The notes below the pieces were generated by a model, which searched no databases, was not told where the DNA came from, and was given only the letters and a program-made list of their open reading frames with translations. A program made the position numbers and the translations under genes. A stretch of 64,000 bases of DNA, taken from the NCBI RefSeq assembly GCF_900101865.1, contig NZ_FNAH01000005.1:62001-126000 (forward strand). Direction: 5' to 3'. This DNA is from Paracoccus isoporae. GTDB taxonomy: Bacteria; Pseudomonadota; Alphaproteobacteria; Rhodobacterales; Rhodobacteraceae. This document shows, in pieces, positions 42,593 to 51,009 of this stretch (positions are counted from its first letter, which is position 1; each line of letters starts with the position of its first letter).

Positions 42593-43664
42593 TGGCGCGA
42601 AGACATCCCGCCCGGCGCGGACAGGATCGGGCAAGGCGCGGCGGAAGACAGCCGCGTCCCCGCCGCCCGCGCCTGCCCGCCCGATGCGGCGGCGACTGAT
42701 GGTCTGGCTGCTGATCCTTCTGGCCGGTCTGGCCGGGCTGGTGCTGCTGATCTGGATGTTCGGCCCGCGCGAGCCCGGACGGTTTAGCCCGCCCGAGATC
42801 GCGGAACTGCCCGAGGATCTGGACGCCTGGCTCTATCAGGAGGAAAGCGGCGTGCGGCCCGAGGTCTCGCGCCGCATCGTCTGGGCCGGGCGGACCGGGG
42901 CGAAGACGCCGGTGGCGCTCGTCTATCTGCACGGCTTTTCCGCCAGCTCGCAGGAGATCCGGCCGGTGCCGGATCTGGTCGCGGCCTGGCGCGGGGCCAA
43001 TCTCTATTTCGCCCGGCTGGACGGGCATGGGCTGGACGGCGCCTCGATGGAGAAGGCGCGGGTGGCGGACTGGGCGCGCGACGTGGCCGAGGCGGTGGCG
43101 ATCGGGCGGCGCATCGGCGAGCGGGTGGTGCTGATCGGCAGCTCCACCGGCGGGACGCTGGCCGCGATGGCGGCGCGCGACCCGGAGCTTGGCCCGCTGA
43201 TCGACGGGGTGGTGCTGATCTCGCCCAATTTCGGGTTGCAGAACCGCTGGGCCTTCCTGGCGCGCCAGCCGCTCGCCCGGCAATGGCTGCCGCTGATCGC
43301 CGGGCGCGAGCGCTGTTTCGAGCCGCGCAACGACAGGCATCGCGAATTCTGGACCTCCTGCTATCCGATGGCGTCGATCCTGCCGATGGTGGCCCTGGTG
43401 GGGGAGGCGGCGCGGGTCGGGTTCGCGGAGGCCCATCAGCCGGTGCTGGCGATGTGGTCGGATGCCGATCAGGTTGTCGATCCGGCCGCGACGCGCCGCG
43501 CGCTTGACGGCTGGGGCGGCGAGGTCAGCGCGGTTCAGGTCAGCCTGGGTCCGGGCGACGATGCCTCGGCGCATGTGATCGCGGGCGACATCCTGTCGCC
43601 GGGCCAGACCGCGCCGGTGGCCGCGCGGATCAATGGCTGGATCACGCGGGAGTTCGGCGAGTAG
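42579..43664 (+). CDS. Membrane-anchored alpha/beta hydrolase
   Basis: 361 residues from a GTG start at 42579; the ATG at 42684 (MRRRLMVWLLILLAG) is an alternative that begins right at the membrane helix. One transmembrane segment (about residues 41-61) places the hydrolase domain in the periplasm. Nucleophile elbow GSSTGGT, acid in MWSDADQVVD, and a late His in DDASAHVIAG. LVYLHGFSASSQE marks the oxyanion region. It is last in the motor/hydrolase operon and converges on typA over 221 bp. Confidence 0.82.
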   Translation: MAGRDGAKTSRPARTGSGKARRKTAASPPPAPARPMRRRLMVWLLILLAGLAGLVLLIWMFGPREPGRFSPPEIAELPEDLDAWLYQEESGVRPEVSRRIVWAGRTGAKTPVALVYLHGFSASSQEIRPVPDLVAAWRGANLYFARLDGHGLDGASMEKARVADWARDVAEAVAIGRRIGERVVLIGSSTGGTLAAMAARDPELGPLIDGVVLISPNFGLQNRWAFLARQPLARQWLPLIAGRERCFEPRNDRHREFWTSCYPMASILPMVALVGEAARVGFAEAHQPVLAMWSDADQVVDPAATRRALDGWGGEVSAVQVSLGPGDDASAHVIAGDILSPGQTAPVAARINGWITREFGE

Positions 43665-43885
43665 GCGAATTCGGTTGAGTGCTGCCGAATTGGCGGTCGA
43701 TGATGTGCTGAATGGCCTACGCCGTTACTTTTTGACTGGGCAGGCAACAGGGCCGGCCCGGAGCAGGGGCCGCAGCCCCGCCTGGCCAGCGACCGACCGC
43801 GCCTTGGGGCGACCGCCCGCTTGTCCCCGGTCGGTGATCCGACGCAGCGGTTCCAAAGCGCGCGCAGATATTCTGCGTGGTTGGC

Positions 43886-45703
43886 TTACTCCGACCGCGC
43901 CGCGCGCTTGCGCTCATGCGGGTCGAGATGACGCTTGCGCAGGCGGATATTCTTGGGTGTGACCTCGACCAGCTCGTCATCGTCGATATAGGCGATGGCC
44001 TCTTCCAGCGACATGCGCACCGGCGGGGTCAGCCGCACGGCATCATCCGTGCCAGAGGCGCGGACATTGGTCAGTTTCTTGCCCTTGAGCGGGTTGACCT
44101 CGAGGTCGTTGTCGCGCGAGTGCTCACCGATGATCATGCCGGTATAGACCTGCTCCTGCGCGCCGATGAGCAGCTTGCCGCGCTCTTCGAGGTTCCACAG
44201 CGCATAGGCCACGCTGACCCCGTTCTCCATCGAGATCAGCACCCCCTGCCGGCGGCCCTGAATGGCGCCCTTATAGGGCGTCCAGCCGTGGAAAATCCGG
44301 TTCAGCACGCCATTGCCGCGCGTGTCGGTCATGAATTCGCTGTGATAACCGATCAGCCCGCGCGACGGCACATGCGCGACGATCCGCGTCTTGCCGTGAC
44401 CTGCCGGGCGCATGTCGACCAGATCACCCTTGCGGTCGCCGGTCAGTTTCTCGATCACTGCGCCGGTGTAATCGTCATCAACGTCGATGATGGCTTCCTC
44501 GACCGGCTCCATCCGCTGCCCGTCCTCCTCGCGGAAGATCACGCGGGGGCGCGAGATGGACAGCTCGAACCCCTCGCGGCGCATGTTTTCGATCAGCACG
44601 CCCATCTGGAGTTCGCCGCGGCCCGAGACGATGAACGCCTCGCCGCCCGGCGTGTCCTCGACCTTGATCGCGACGTTGGATTCCGCCTCTTTGATCAGCC
44701 GCTCGCGGATGACGCGGGACTGCACCTTCTTGCCGTCCTGACCGGCGAGCGGGGAATCGTTGATGCCGAAGGTCACGCTGATCGTCGGCGGGTCGATGGG
44801 TTGGGCGGGGATCGCCTCCTCGACCTCGACGGCGCAGATCGTATCAGCGACCGTGCCTTTCGCCATGCCGGCGAGGCTGACGATATCGCCCGCCTGCGCC
44901 TCGTCGATCGGCTGCTGGGTCAGACCGCGAAAGGCCAGAACCTTGGAAATCCGGAACTGCTCGACCCGCTCGCTCTGGCGGTTCAGCACCTTGACCGTGT
45001 CGCCGGCCTTGGCGCGCCCGCTTTCGACGCGCCCGGTCAGGATGCGGCCCAGGAACGGATCCGCGCCGAGCGTGGTGGCCAGCATGCGAAACGGCGCGTC
45101 GGACTGCGCGATCTGTTTCGGCGGCTCGACATGTTGCAGGATCAGATCGAACAGCGCCGAGAGATCCTTGCGCTCATCCTCCAGATCCGCGACGGCCCAT
45201 CCGCCGATGCCGGATGCATAGAGATGCGGGAAATCGAGCTGCTCATCCGAGGCGCCGAGATTGGCGAACAGGTCGAACACCTCGTTCAGCGCATGTTCCG
45301 GCTCTGCCGCGGGCTTATCGACCTTGTTCAGCACCACGATGGGCTTCAGCCCAAGCGCAAGCGCCTTGGAGGTCACGAATTTCGTCTGCGGCATCGGGCC
45401 TTCGGCGGCATCGACCAGCAGGCAGACGCCGTCGACCATCGACAGGATCCGCTCCACCTCGCCGCCGAAATCGGCGTGGCCGGGCGTGTCGACGATATTG
45501 ATGCGCGTACCCTTCCACTCGACCGAGGTGGCCTTGGCGAGGATGGTGATGCCGCGCTCGCGCTCGATGTCGTTGCTGTCCATGGCGCGCTCGGCCACGG
45601 CCTGGTTTTCGCGGAAACTGCCCGATTGCTTCAGAAGCTGGTCCACCAGCGTCGTCTTGCCATGGTCGACATGGGCGATGATGGCGATGTTGCGGATATC
45701 CAT
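43886..45703 (-). CDS. typA: Translational GTPase TypA/BipA
   Basis: Ribosome-associated GTPase of 605 residues needed for growth under stress and for 50S assembly at low temperature. G1 is [11 protein letters not shown], the switch I region contains RERGITI, G3 is DTPGHADF and G4 is NKVDKP. EF-G-like domains II, III and V and the BipA C-terminal domain follow to the end ([21 protein letters not shown]). Monocistronic; it converges on the membrane hydrolase gene. Confidence 0.97.
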   Translation of the reverse strand: MDIRNIAIIAHVDHGKTTLVDQLLKQSGSFRENQAVAERAMDSNDIERERGITILAKATSVEWKGTRINIVDTPGHADFGGEVERILSMVDGVCLLVDAAEGPMPQTKFVTSKALALGLKPIVVLNKVDKPAAEPEHALNEVFDLFANLGASDEQLDFPHLYASGIGGWAVADLEDERKDLSALFDLILQHVEPPKQIAQSDAPFRMLATTLGADPFLGRILTGRVESGRAKAGDTVKVLNRQSERVEQFRISKVLAFRGLTQQPIDEAQAGDIVSLAGMAKGTVADTICAVEVEEAIPAQPIDPPTISVTFGINDSPLAGQDGKKVQSRVIRERLIKEAESNVAIKVEDTPGGEAFIVSGRGELQMGVLIENMRREGFELSISRPRVIFREEDGQRMEPVEEAIIDVDDDYTGAVIEKLTGDRKGDLVDMRPAGHGKTRIVAHVPSRGLIGYHSEFMTDTRGNGVLNRIFHGWTPYKGAIQGRRQGVLISMENGVSVAYALWNLEERGKLLIGAQEQVYTGMIIGEHSRDNDLEVNPLKGKKLTNVRASGTDDAVRLTPPVRMSLEEAIAYIDDDELVEVTPKNIRLRKRHLDPHERKRAARSE

Positions 45704-45845
45704 GAGACGGCCTGTTCAGAAAAACTTGCGCCCCCCTAACGCAGGGGCGGCGCGAAGGCCAGCACTATGTCCCGCCGCATTCCCCGGCACGTCGCGGCAG
45801 ACCGGAAAGGCGGCGCGGCCGGGCGGATCGGGCAGGGCGGAATGG

Positions 45846-45880
45846 AAAGGGGCGCGGCAGGCCATGAGCCGCCGCGCCCC
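45846..45880 (-). terminator. Terminator-like hairpin after the 24-residue ORF
   Basis: Read on the minus strand, GGGGCGCGGC pairs perfectly with GCCGCGCCCC (10 bp, 45871-45880 with 45849-45858, 12-nt loop), followed by TTTCC. It stands 20 nt after the stop of the small ORF, as expected for its terminator. Confidence 0.6.
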
Positions 45881-45900
45881 TGTCGGTTCCGTCCCGCGGC

Positions 45901-45975
45901 TCAGCGCATGCCGAGCATCGACAGGATGAACAGCACCACGACCACGAGGCCGACGATATAGATGATGGAATTCAT
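45901..45975 (-). CDS. 24-residue single-helix membrane protein
   Basis: A short frame translates as [14 protein letters not shown] followed by [10 protein letters not shown]: one hydrophobic helix with a basic C-terminus. Support for expression is unusually good for its size. AAGGAGGG stands 7 nt before the ATG, an ECF-type promoter match lies 31 nt upstream, and a 10-bp terminator hairpin follows. Similar one-helix peptides are common in Rhodobacteraceae genomes (recalled, not searched). No function known; a stress-linked membrane peptide is inferred from the promoter. Confidence 0.7.
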   Translation of the reverse strand: MNSIIYIVGLVVVVLFILSMLGMR

Positions 45976-46282
45976 GTCATGTCCCTCCTTTCAGCTTCCT
46001 TATGCCAACGAGTCGACATTCCAAAGGGTTCCAGTGCGGTGTTGCACCGGGCTGCAGCGCCTTTGGGCATGCCACCTGCCGCCATCATGCGCGCCCGGTC
46101 GCGGATCATGCGGCGCGGCGCGGCGGCCGGGCCGATGGACATCGCGGCGCGGCCCGGCGAAACCCGGTCTTTCTGATCGGCGTTCAACAGTTGTTCAGAC
46201 AGGGCGGCGATCGCGGATATCGCTTTGCCTTGCGCGACTCGCCGCGTTAGAACGAGCGGATAATGTGACGTGAGGGACAGGC
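45976..46282. other. 307-bp divergent gap between the 24-residue ORF and frr
   Basis: Contains the ECF-type promoter of the small ORF (minus strand) near 46007-46032. Towards frr there is a GATAAT box at 46259-46264 without a well-spaced -35, and GAGGGACAGGC before the frr ATG. No further gene seen. Confidence 0.55.
46007..46032 (-). promoter_or_regulatory. ECF/EcfG-type promoter match for the 24-residue ORF
   Basis: On the minus strand GGAAC (46032-46028), a 17-nt spacer and CGTT (46010-46007) match the alphaproteobacterial EcfG general-stress consensus GGAAC-N16/17-CGTT. Placed about 31 nt before the start codon, it would give a leader of about 25 nt that includes the strong Shine-Dalgarno. 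Confidence 0.5.
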
Positions 46283-46846
46283 ATGGCCGACGAGATTGAA
46301 ATCGACACCGATGACCTGGAGCGTCGGATGAATGGCGCAATGGACTCGCTGCGTCACGAATTCGGAAGTCTCCGCACCGGCCGGGCCTCGGCCAGCATGG
46401 TCGAGCCGGTGATGGTGGACGCCTATGGCTCGCCCACTCCGATCAACCAGATCGGCACCGTCAACGTGCCCGAACCGCGCATGGTGACAATCAACATCTG
46501 GGACAAGTCGCTGGTCGGCAAGGCCGAGAAGGCGATCCGCGAATCGGGGCTGGGGATCAATCCGCAGCTCAACGGCACGATCATCATGCTGCCGATCCCC
46601 GAGTTGAACGAGGAACGCCGCCGCGAGCTGACCAAGGTTGCCGCGCAATATGCCGAACATGCCCGCGTCGCGATCCGCAATGTGCGCCGCGACGGGATGG
46701 ACCAGATCAAGAAGGCCAAGGGCGCCGGCATGTCCGAGGATGACCAGAAGCTGTGGGAGGACGAGGTGCAGACCCTGACCGACCGGATGATCGGCAAGGT
46801 CGATGAGGCGCTCGAGGCCAAGCAGGCCGAAATCATGCAGGTCTGA
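46283..46846 (+). CDS. frr: Ribosome recycling factor
   Basis: Splits the post-termination ribosome together with EF-G. The protein has 187 residues, full length, with the RRF core ([20 protein letters not shown], then [20 protein letters not shown] and the C-terminal helix with [12 protein letters not shown]). pyrH usually stands directly upstream in alphaproteobacteria but is absent here. uppS begins 2 bp after the stop, so frr heads the uppS-cdsA-dxr-rseP run. Confidence 0.97.
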   Translation: MADEIEIDTDDLERRMNGAMDSLRHEFGSLRTGRASASMVEPVMVDAYGSPTPINQIGTVNVPEPRMVTINIWDKSLVGKAEKAIRESGLGINPQLNGTIIMLPIPELNEERRRELTKVAAQYAEHARVAIRNVRRDGMDQIKKAKGAGMSEDDQKLWEDEVQTLTDRMIGKVDEALEAKQAEIMQV

Positions 46847-46848
46847 TC

Positions 46849-47574
46849 ATGGCGCTGAACGCGGCCCCGCAGCCGGGCGAACCGACCCCGCCCCGCCATG
46901 TCGCCATCATCATGGACGGCAACGGACGATGGGCCACCAATCGCGGCTGGCCCCGGCTGGTGGGCCACAGGCGCGGGGCCGAGCGGGTCAAGCAGATCGT
47001 GCGGGCCTGCCCGGATCTGGGGGTGAACTGGCTGACCGTCTACGCCTTCTCGACCGAGAACTGGAAACGCTCAACCGAGGAAGTGCTGGGGCTGATGAAG
47101 ATCTTCCGCCGCTATATCGAGCGCGAGGCGGACGGGCTGGCCGCCGAAGGCGTGCGGATGCGCTTCATCGGCGGGCGCGACCGGCTGGACAAGAAGCTGC
47201 AGGCGCTGATGGCCGGGATCGAGGCGCGCACGGCGGTCAATTCGCGGCTGAACCTGACCGTTGCCATCAATTACGGCGGCCGCGACGAGCTGACCCGCGC
47301 CGCGACTCGGCTGGCCGAGAAGATGCAGGCCGGGCAGATCGACACCCCGGACGAGGCGGATCTCGCCGCCTGCCTGGACACGGCCGGCTGCCCCGACCCG
47401 GATCTGGTGATCCGCACCTCGGGCGAGACCCGCACCTCGAACTTCCTGCCCTGGCAGGCGGCGTATGCGGAATACGAGTTCACCGAAACGCTGTGGCCCG
47501 ATTTCTCGCCCGAGCATCTGGCACAGATCCTCGACCGGTTCGGCCTGCGCGAGCGCCGTTTCGGCGGCGTCTGA
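46849..47574 (+). CDS. uppS: Undecaprenyl (di-trans,poly-cis) diphosphate synthase
   Basis: Cis-prenyltransferase of 241 residues that makes the C55 lipid carrier for peptidoglycan. The catalytic Asp is in IIMDGNGRWA, followed by GHRRGAERV, YAFSTENWKRS, the conserved INYGGRDEL and DLVIRTSGETRTSNFLPWQ. Full length, with 2 bp from frr and 6 bp to cdsA. Confidence 0.96.
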   Translation: MALNAAPQPGEPTPPRHVAIIMDGNGRWATNRGWPRLVGHRRGAERVKQIVRACPDLGVNWLTVYAFSTENWKRSTEEVLGLMKIFRRYIEREADGLAAEGVRMRFIGGRDRLDKKLQALMAGIEARTAVNSRLNLTVAINYGGRDELTRAATRLAEKMQAGQIDTPDEADLAACLDTAGCPDPDLVIRTSGETRTSNFLPWQAAYAEYEFTETLWPDFSPEHLAQILDRFGLRERRFGGV

Positions 47575-47580
47575 GGCGGG

Positions 47581-48399
47581 ATGGCGGCGTCGGGGAAGTG
47601 GTCTGACCTGACCCGCCGGGTGGTGTCGGCCGCCGTGCTGATCGCCATCGGCACGCAACTGGCGGTGGCGACCGGATTGCTGCTGTGGTCGGGCGTGGCG
47701 CTGTTCATGGCGCTGACCTTCTGGGAATTGGCGCGGATGACCGGCTGGCGCGGACCGGCGCGCTTCGACACGCCGTTCGGGCGCAGCCGCCCCATCGTGC
47801 TGGCGGTGGCCGCCGGGCTGTCGCTGTTTGCCGCCCTCGGCCTGCCGCAATTCGCCCTGCCGATCCTGCTGATCCCCATTGCCGCCGGTCTGCCCGGCGC
47901 GGTGCCGAAGGACCGGCTGACCTATGCGGTGTTCGGAATTGCGATCCTGGCCGTCGGGTTCGAGCTGGTGCATCTGCGCGAGGAATATGGCCTGCCCTTC
48001 ATCCTGTGGCTGATGGGTGTGGTCATCATCTCCGACATTCTGGGATATTTCGTCGGGCGGATGCTGGGCGGGCCGAAATTCTGGCCGCGGGTCAGCCCGA
48101 AAAAGACCTGGTCGGGCACCATCGCCGGCTGGGTCGGTGCGCTGCTGCTGGGGCTGGCGCTGTGGCTTGGCGGATGGGCCGATCCGGCCGCGATTGTCCT
48201 GTCGCCGGTGGTTGCGCTTGCCGGGCAGTTGGGCGATATCGCCGAAAGCTGGCTGAAGCGCCGGGCAGGGGTCAAGGACAGCTCCAACCTGATCCCCGGT
48301 CATGGCGGCTTCATGGACCGGTTCGACGCCGTCTCCGGCGCGGTTCTGGCGGTGATGCTGCTCAGCTGGGTCATGGGATTGCCACGGGTCGGGTTCTGA
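47581..48399 (+). CDS. cdsA: Phosphatidate cytidylyltransferase
   Basis: Integral inner-membrane enzyme of 272 residues converting phosphatidate and CTP to CDP-diacylglycerol. It has about seven hydrophobic segments and the family signature near the end (VSPKKTWSGTIAGW, then GDIAESWLKRRAGVKDSS and PGHGGFMDRFD). Its stop overlaps the dxr start by 1 nt. Confidence 0.95.
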   Translation: MAASGKWSDLTRRVVSAAVLIAIGTQLAVATGLLLWSGVALFMALTFWELARMTGWRGPARFDTPFGRSRPIVLAVAAGLSLFAALGLPQFALPILLIPIAAGLPGAVPKDRLTYAVFGIAILAVGFELVHLREEYGLPFILWLMGVVIISDILGYFVGRMLGGPKFWPRVSPKKTWSGTIAGWVGALLLGLALWLGGWADPAAIVLSPVVALAGQLGDIAESWLKRRAGVKDSSNLIPGHGGFMDRFDAVSGAVLAVMLLSWVMGLPRVGF

Positions 48400-49580
48400 T
48401 GCGCTCTGTTTCGATTTTCGGGGCCACCGGCTCGGTGGGGGAAAGCGCATATGATCTGCTGATCCGCTCGGGCGGTGCGGATCGCTGGCGCGTCGTCGCG
48501 CTGAGCGGCGGGCGCAATATCGCAAGGCTGGCCGAGATGGCGCGGACGTTGCGCGCCGAGATGGCGGTGACAGCCCATCCCGAGTTGCTGGGCGATCTGG
48601 CGGAGGTGCTCGGCGGTTCGGACGTGCAGGTCTCGGCAGGCGCGGATGCCATCGTCGCGGCCGCCGGGATGGAGGCTGACTGGACGCTGTCGGCCATTGT
48701 CGGGGCGGCCGGGCTTCCGCCGGGGCTGCGGGTTCTGGAACGCGGCGGCACGCTGGCCCTGGCGAACAAGGAAAGCCTGGTCGCCGCCGGTCGGCTGGTG
48801 ATGGGCACGGCGGCGCGGCACGGCGCCAGGATCCTGCCGGTGGATTCCGAACATTCCGCGATATTTCAGGCGCTTGGCAGCGATGATCTCGAGAATGTCG
48901 AGAATGTCACCATCACTGCATCGGGCGGCGCCTTTCGCGATTGGCCCCTTGACCGGCTGGAACACGCCACGGTGGACGAGGCCTCGACCCACCCCAACTG
49001 GGCGATGGGGCAGCGCATCACCATCGACAGTGCTTCGATGTTCAACAAGGCGCTTGAAATCATTGAAACACATGAATTTTTCGGGATTGAAGCGGACCGT
49101 ATCCGGGTGCTGGTCCACCCGGAATCCATCGTGCATGCGATGGTCACCCATTGCGACGGCGGCTCCATCGCGCATCTCGGGGCGCCCGATATGCGCCACG
49201 CCATCGGCTATGCGCTGAACTGGCCCGACCGGGCGGCGCTGCCGGTGGCGAAGCTGGATCTGGCGGCGCTCGGCACGCTGAGTTTCCGCGCGCCTGACGA
49301 GACCCGCTGGCCGGCGCTGCGGCTGGCGCGCGAGGTGATGGCGGCGGGCGGGGCGGCGGGGGCGGCGCTGAACGGTGCTAAGGAGCAGGCGCTTGACGAT
49401 TTTCTGGCCGGGCGCATCCGCTTCACCGACATGGCCCATGCGGTCGAGGCGGCGCTTGACGACTTGACCGGCGTTGCGGGCTTCACCACATCGCCGGGAG
49501 ATCTGGCGACGGTGCTGGATTGGGATCAGCGCGCAAGGCAATCCGCCGCCGCCTGGGCCGCACGTCACGGGGGACGATAA
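48399..49580 (+). CDS. dxr: 1-deoxy-D-xylulose 5-phosphate reductoisomerase
   Basis: First committed step of the MEP isoprenoid pathway, NADPH-dependent. The protein has 393 residues. NADPH loop FGATGSVGES, metal/substrate motifs LANKESLVAAG and PVDSEHSAIFQ, and flexible loop NWAMGQRITIDSASM. The start overlaps the cdsA stop. It supplies precursors used by uppS in the same operon. Confidence 0.96.
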   Translation: MRSVSIFGATGSVGESAYDLLIRSGGADRWRVVALSGGRNIARLAEMARTLRAEMAVTAHPELLGDLAEVLGGSDVQVSAGADAIVAAAGMEADWTLSAIVGAAGLPPGLRVLERGGTLALANKESLVAAGRLVMGTAARHGARILPVDSEHSAIFQALGSDDLENVENVTITASGGAFRDWPLDRLEHATVDEASTHPNWAMGQRITIDSASMFNKALEIIETHEFFGIEADRIRVLVHPESIVHAMVTHCDGGSIAHLGAPDMRHAIGYALNWPDRAALPVAKLDLAALGTLSFRAPDETRWPALRLAREVMAAGGAAGAALNGAKEQALDDFLAGRIRFTDMAHAVEAALDDLTGVAGFTTSPGDLATVLDWDQRARQSAAAWAARHGGR

Positions 49581-49584
49581 GCAT

Positions 49585-50904
49585 ATGGACATCATCGCGG
49601 CGCTTGGCGGCAGCATCTGGACCATCGTGACCTTTCTGGTCGCGCTGTCGGTGATCGTGACCGTGCATGAATACGGCCACTACATTGTCGGCCGGTGGTC
49701 GGGGATCCGGGCCGAGGTGTTCTCGCTGGGGTTCGGGCCGCGGCTGCTGGCACGGCGCGACCGGCGCGGCACGCTGTGGCAGGTGGCGGCGATCCCGCTG
49801 GGCGGGTACGTGAAGTTTCTGGGCGATGCCAACGCGGCGAGCGCCGGCACCGGCCGGCGCGTCGATCCGGCGCTGCGCCGCCAGACGCTGGAAGGCGCGC
49901 CGCTTTGGGCGCGGGTGGCGACGGTCTCGGCCGGGCCGGTGTTCAACTTCATCCTCTCGGCGCTGATCTTCGCGGTGTTCATGGTCGTGCGCGGCGTGCC
50001 GGTCGATCAGCCTACGGTGGGCCAACTGTCCCCGACCCCGCCCGGCGTGGAAAACGCGCTGCGCCCCGGTGACCGGATCCTCGCCATCGGCGATCAGCCG
50101 GTGCAGGAATGGGCGGATCTGTTTGCCGCCGCCGAGGCGCTGCCCCCGGCGCAATCCTATGACTGGACCGTGGCGCGCGACGGCGCGGAGATCGAGGTCG
50201 CAGGCCCGAACCCGCTGCCCACCCGCATCGGCGGGGTGGCGCCACGCAGTGCCGCGGCCGAGGCCGGGCTGCGCGCGGGCGACGTGATCCTGCAGGTGGA
50301 CGGCGACGCGGTGACCCGCTTCGGCGAGCTGCGCGAGAAGGTCGAGGCGGCCGGGGGTGCGCCGCTGGATCTGCAGATCTGGCGTGCAGGCGAAACGCTG
50401 GATGTGACGCTGACCCCGAAACAGCAGGATATCGCCGCCCCCGATGGCGGGTTCGAGCAACGCTGGCTGATCGGGGTCACCGGCGACGGCTATTTCGCGC
50501 CGGCCACGCAACCGGTAGGGCCGCTGGCCGCGCTCGGCCACGGGATCGGGCAGGTCTGGCAGATCATCGCGACCAGCCTCGCGGGGCTTTGGGCGATGAT
50601 CTCTGGCCAGATCGGGTCGTGCAATCTGGGCGGCGCGATCTCGATCGCCGAAAGTACCGGGCAGGCGGCCGATGCCGGGGCGGGGAACTTCATCTGGTGG
50701 ATCGCGGTGCTGTCGGTGGCGATCGGGTTTCTGAACCTGCTGCCGATCCCGGTGCTGGATGGCGGGCATCTGGCCTTCTACGCCTGGGAGGCGCTGACCG
50801 GCCGCCCGCCATCGGAGCGTGCGCTGCGGCTGCTGACCAGCCTTGGCCTCGCCCTCGTGCTGGGGCTGATGTTCTTTGGCCTCAGTAACGATCTGCGTTG
50901 CTGA
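49585..50904 (+). CDS. rseP: Site-2 zinc metalloprotease RseP
   Basis: Intramembrane protease of 439 residues for regulated proteolysis of membrane proteins, including anti-sigma factors. The zinc motif is HEYGH (28-32) in the first helix, and the third ligand region NLLPIPVLDGGH is near the end. The PDZ region between them includes GGVAPRSAAAEAGLRAGDVIL. The start at 49585, 4 nt after dxr, gives the correct first helix; the longer frame from 49474 lies within dxr. Confidence 0.95.
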   Translation: MDIIAALGGSIWTIVTFLVALSVIVTVHEYGHYIVGRWSGIRAEVFSLGFGPRLLARRDRRGTLWQVAAIPLGGYVKFLGDANAASAGTGRRVDPALRRQTLEGAPLWARVATVSAGPVFNFILSALIFAVFMVVRGVPVDQPTVGQLSPTPPGVENALRPGDRILAIGDQPVQEWADLFAAAEALPPAQSYDWTVARDGAEIEVAGPNPLPTRIGGVAPRSAAAEAGLRAGDVILQVDGDAVTRFGELREKVEAAGGAPLDLQIWRAGETLDVTLTPKQQDIAAPDGGFEQRWLIGVTGDGYFAPATQPVGPLAALGHGIGQVWQIIATSLAGLWAMISGQIGSCNLGGAISIAESTGQAADAGAGNFIWWIAVLSVAIGFLNLLPIPVLDGGHLAFYAWEALTGRPPSERALRLLTSLGLALVLGLMFFGLSNDLRC

Positions 50905-50921
50905 GCGCGGCAAAAGGGGTT

Positions 50922-50950
50922 TTGACACTGCCCCCCCTATCCTTGTAGAT
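50922..50950 (+). promoter_or_regulatory. Strong housekeeping promoter upstream of bamA
   Basis: TTGACA (50922-50927), 17-bp spacer, GTAGAT (50945-50950) matches the sigma-70 class well. A GGCGC-gaaact-GCGCC hairpin (50965-50980) lies in the predicted leader. It gives bamA-ompH a promoter separate from the frr-rseP run. Confidence 0.65.
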
Positions 50951-51009
50951 TCGCGGGCAAAATTGGCGCGAAACTGCGCCTTGGTCGTTAACCTAAGGGG
51001 CAGGCAGAC

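Noticed and set aside
43766..43779. GGGGC-CGCA-GCCCC hairpin as terminator between the membrane hydrolase and typA
   Set aside because: Short stem with no T-run on either strand; not enough to call a terminator.
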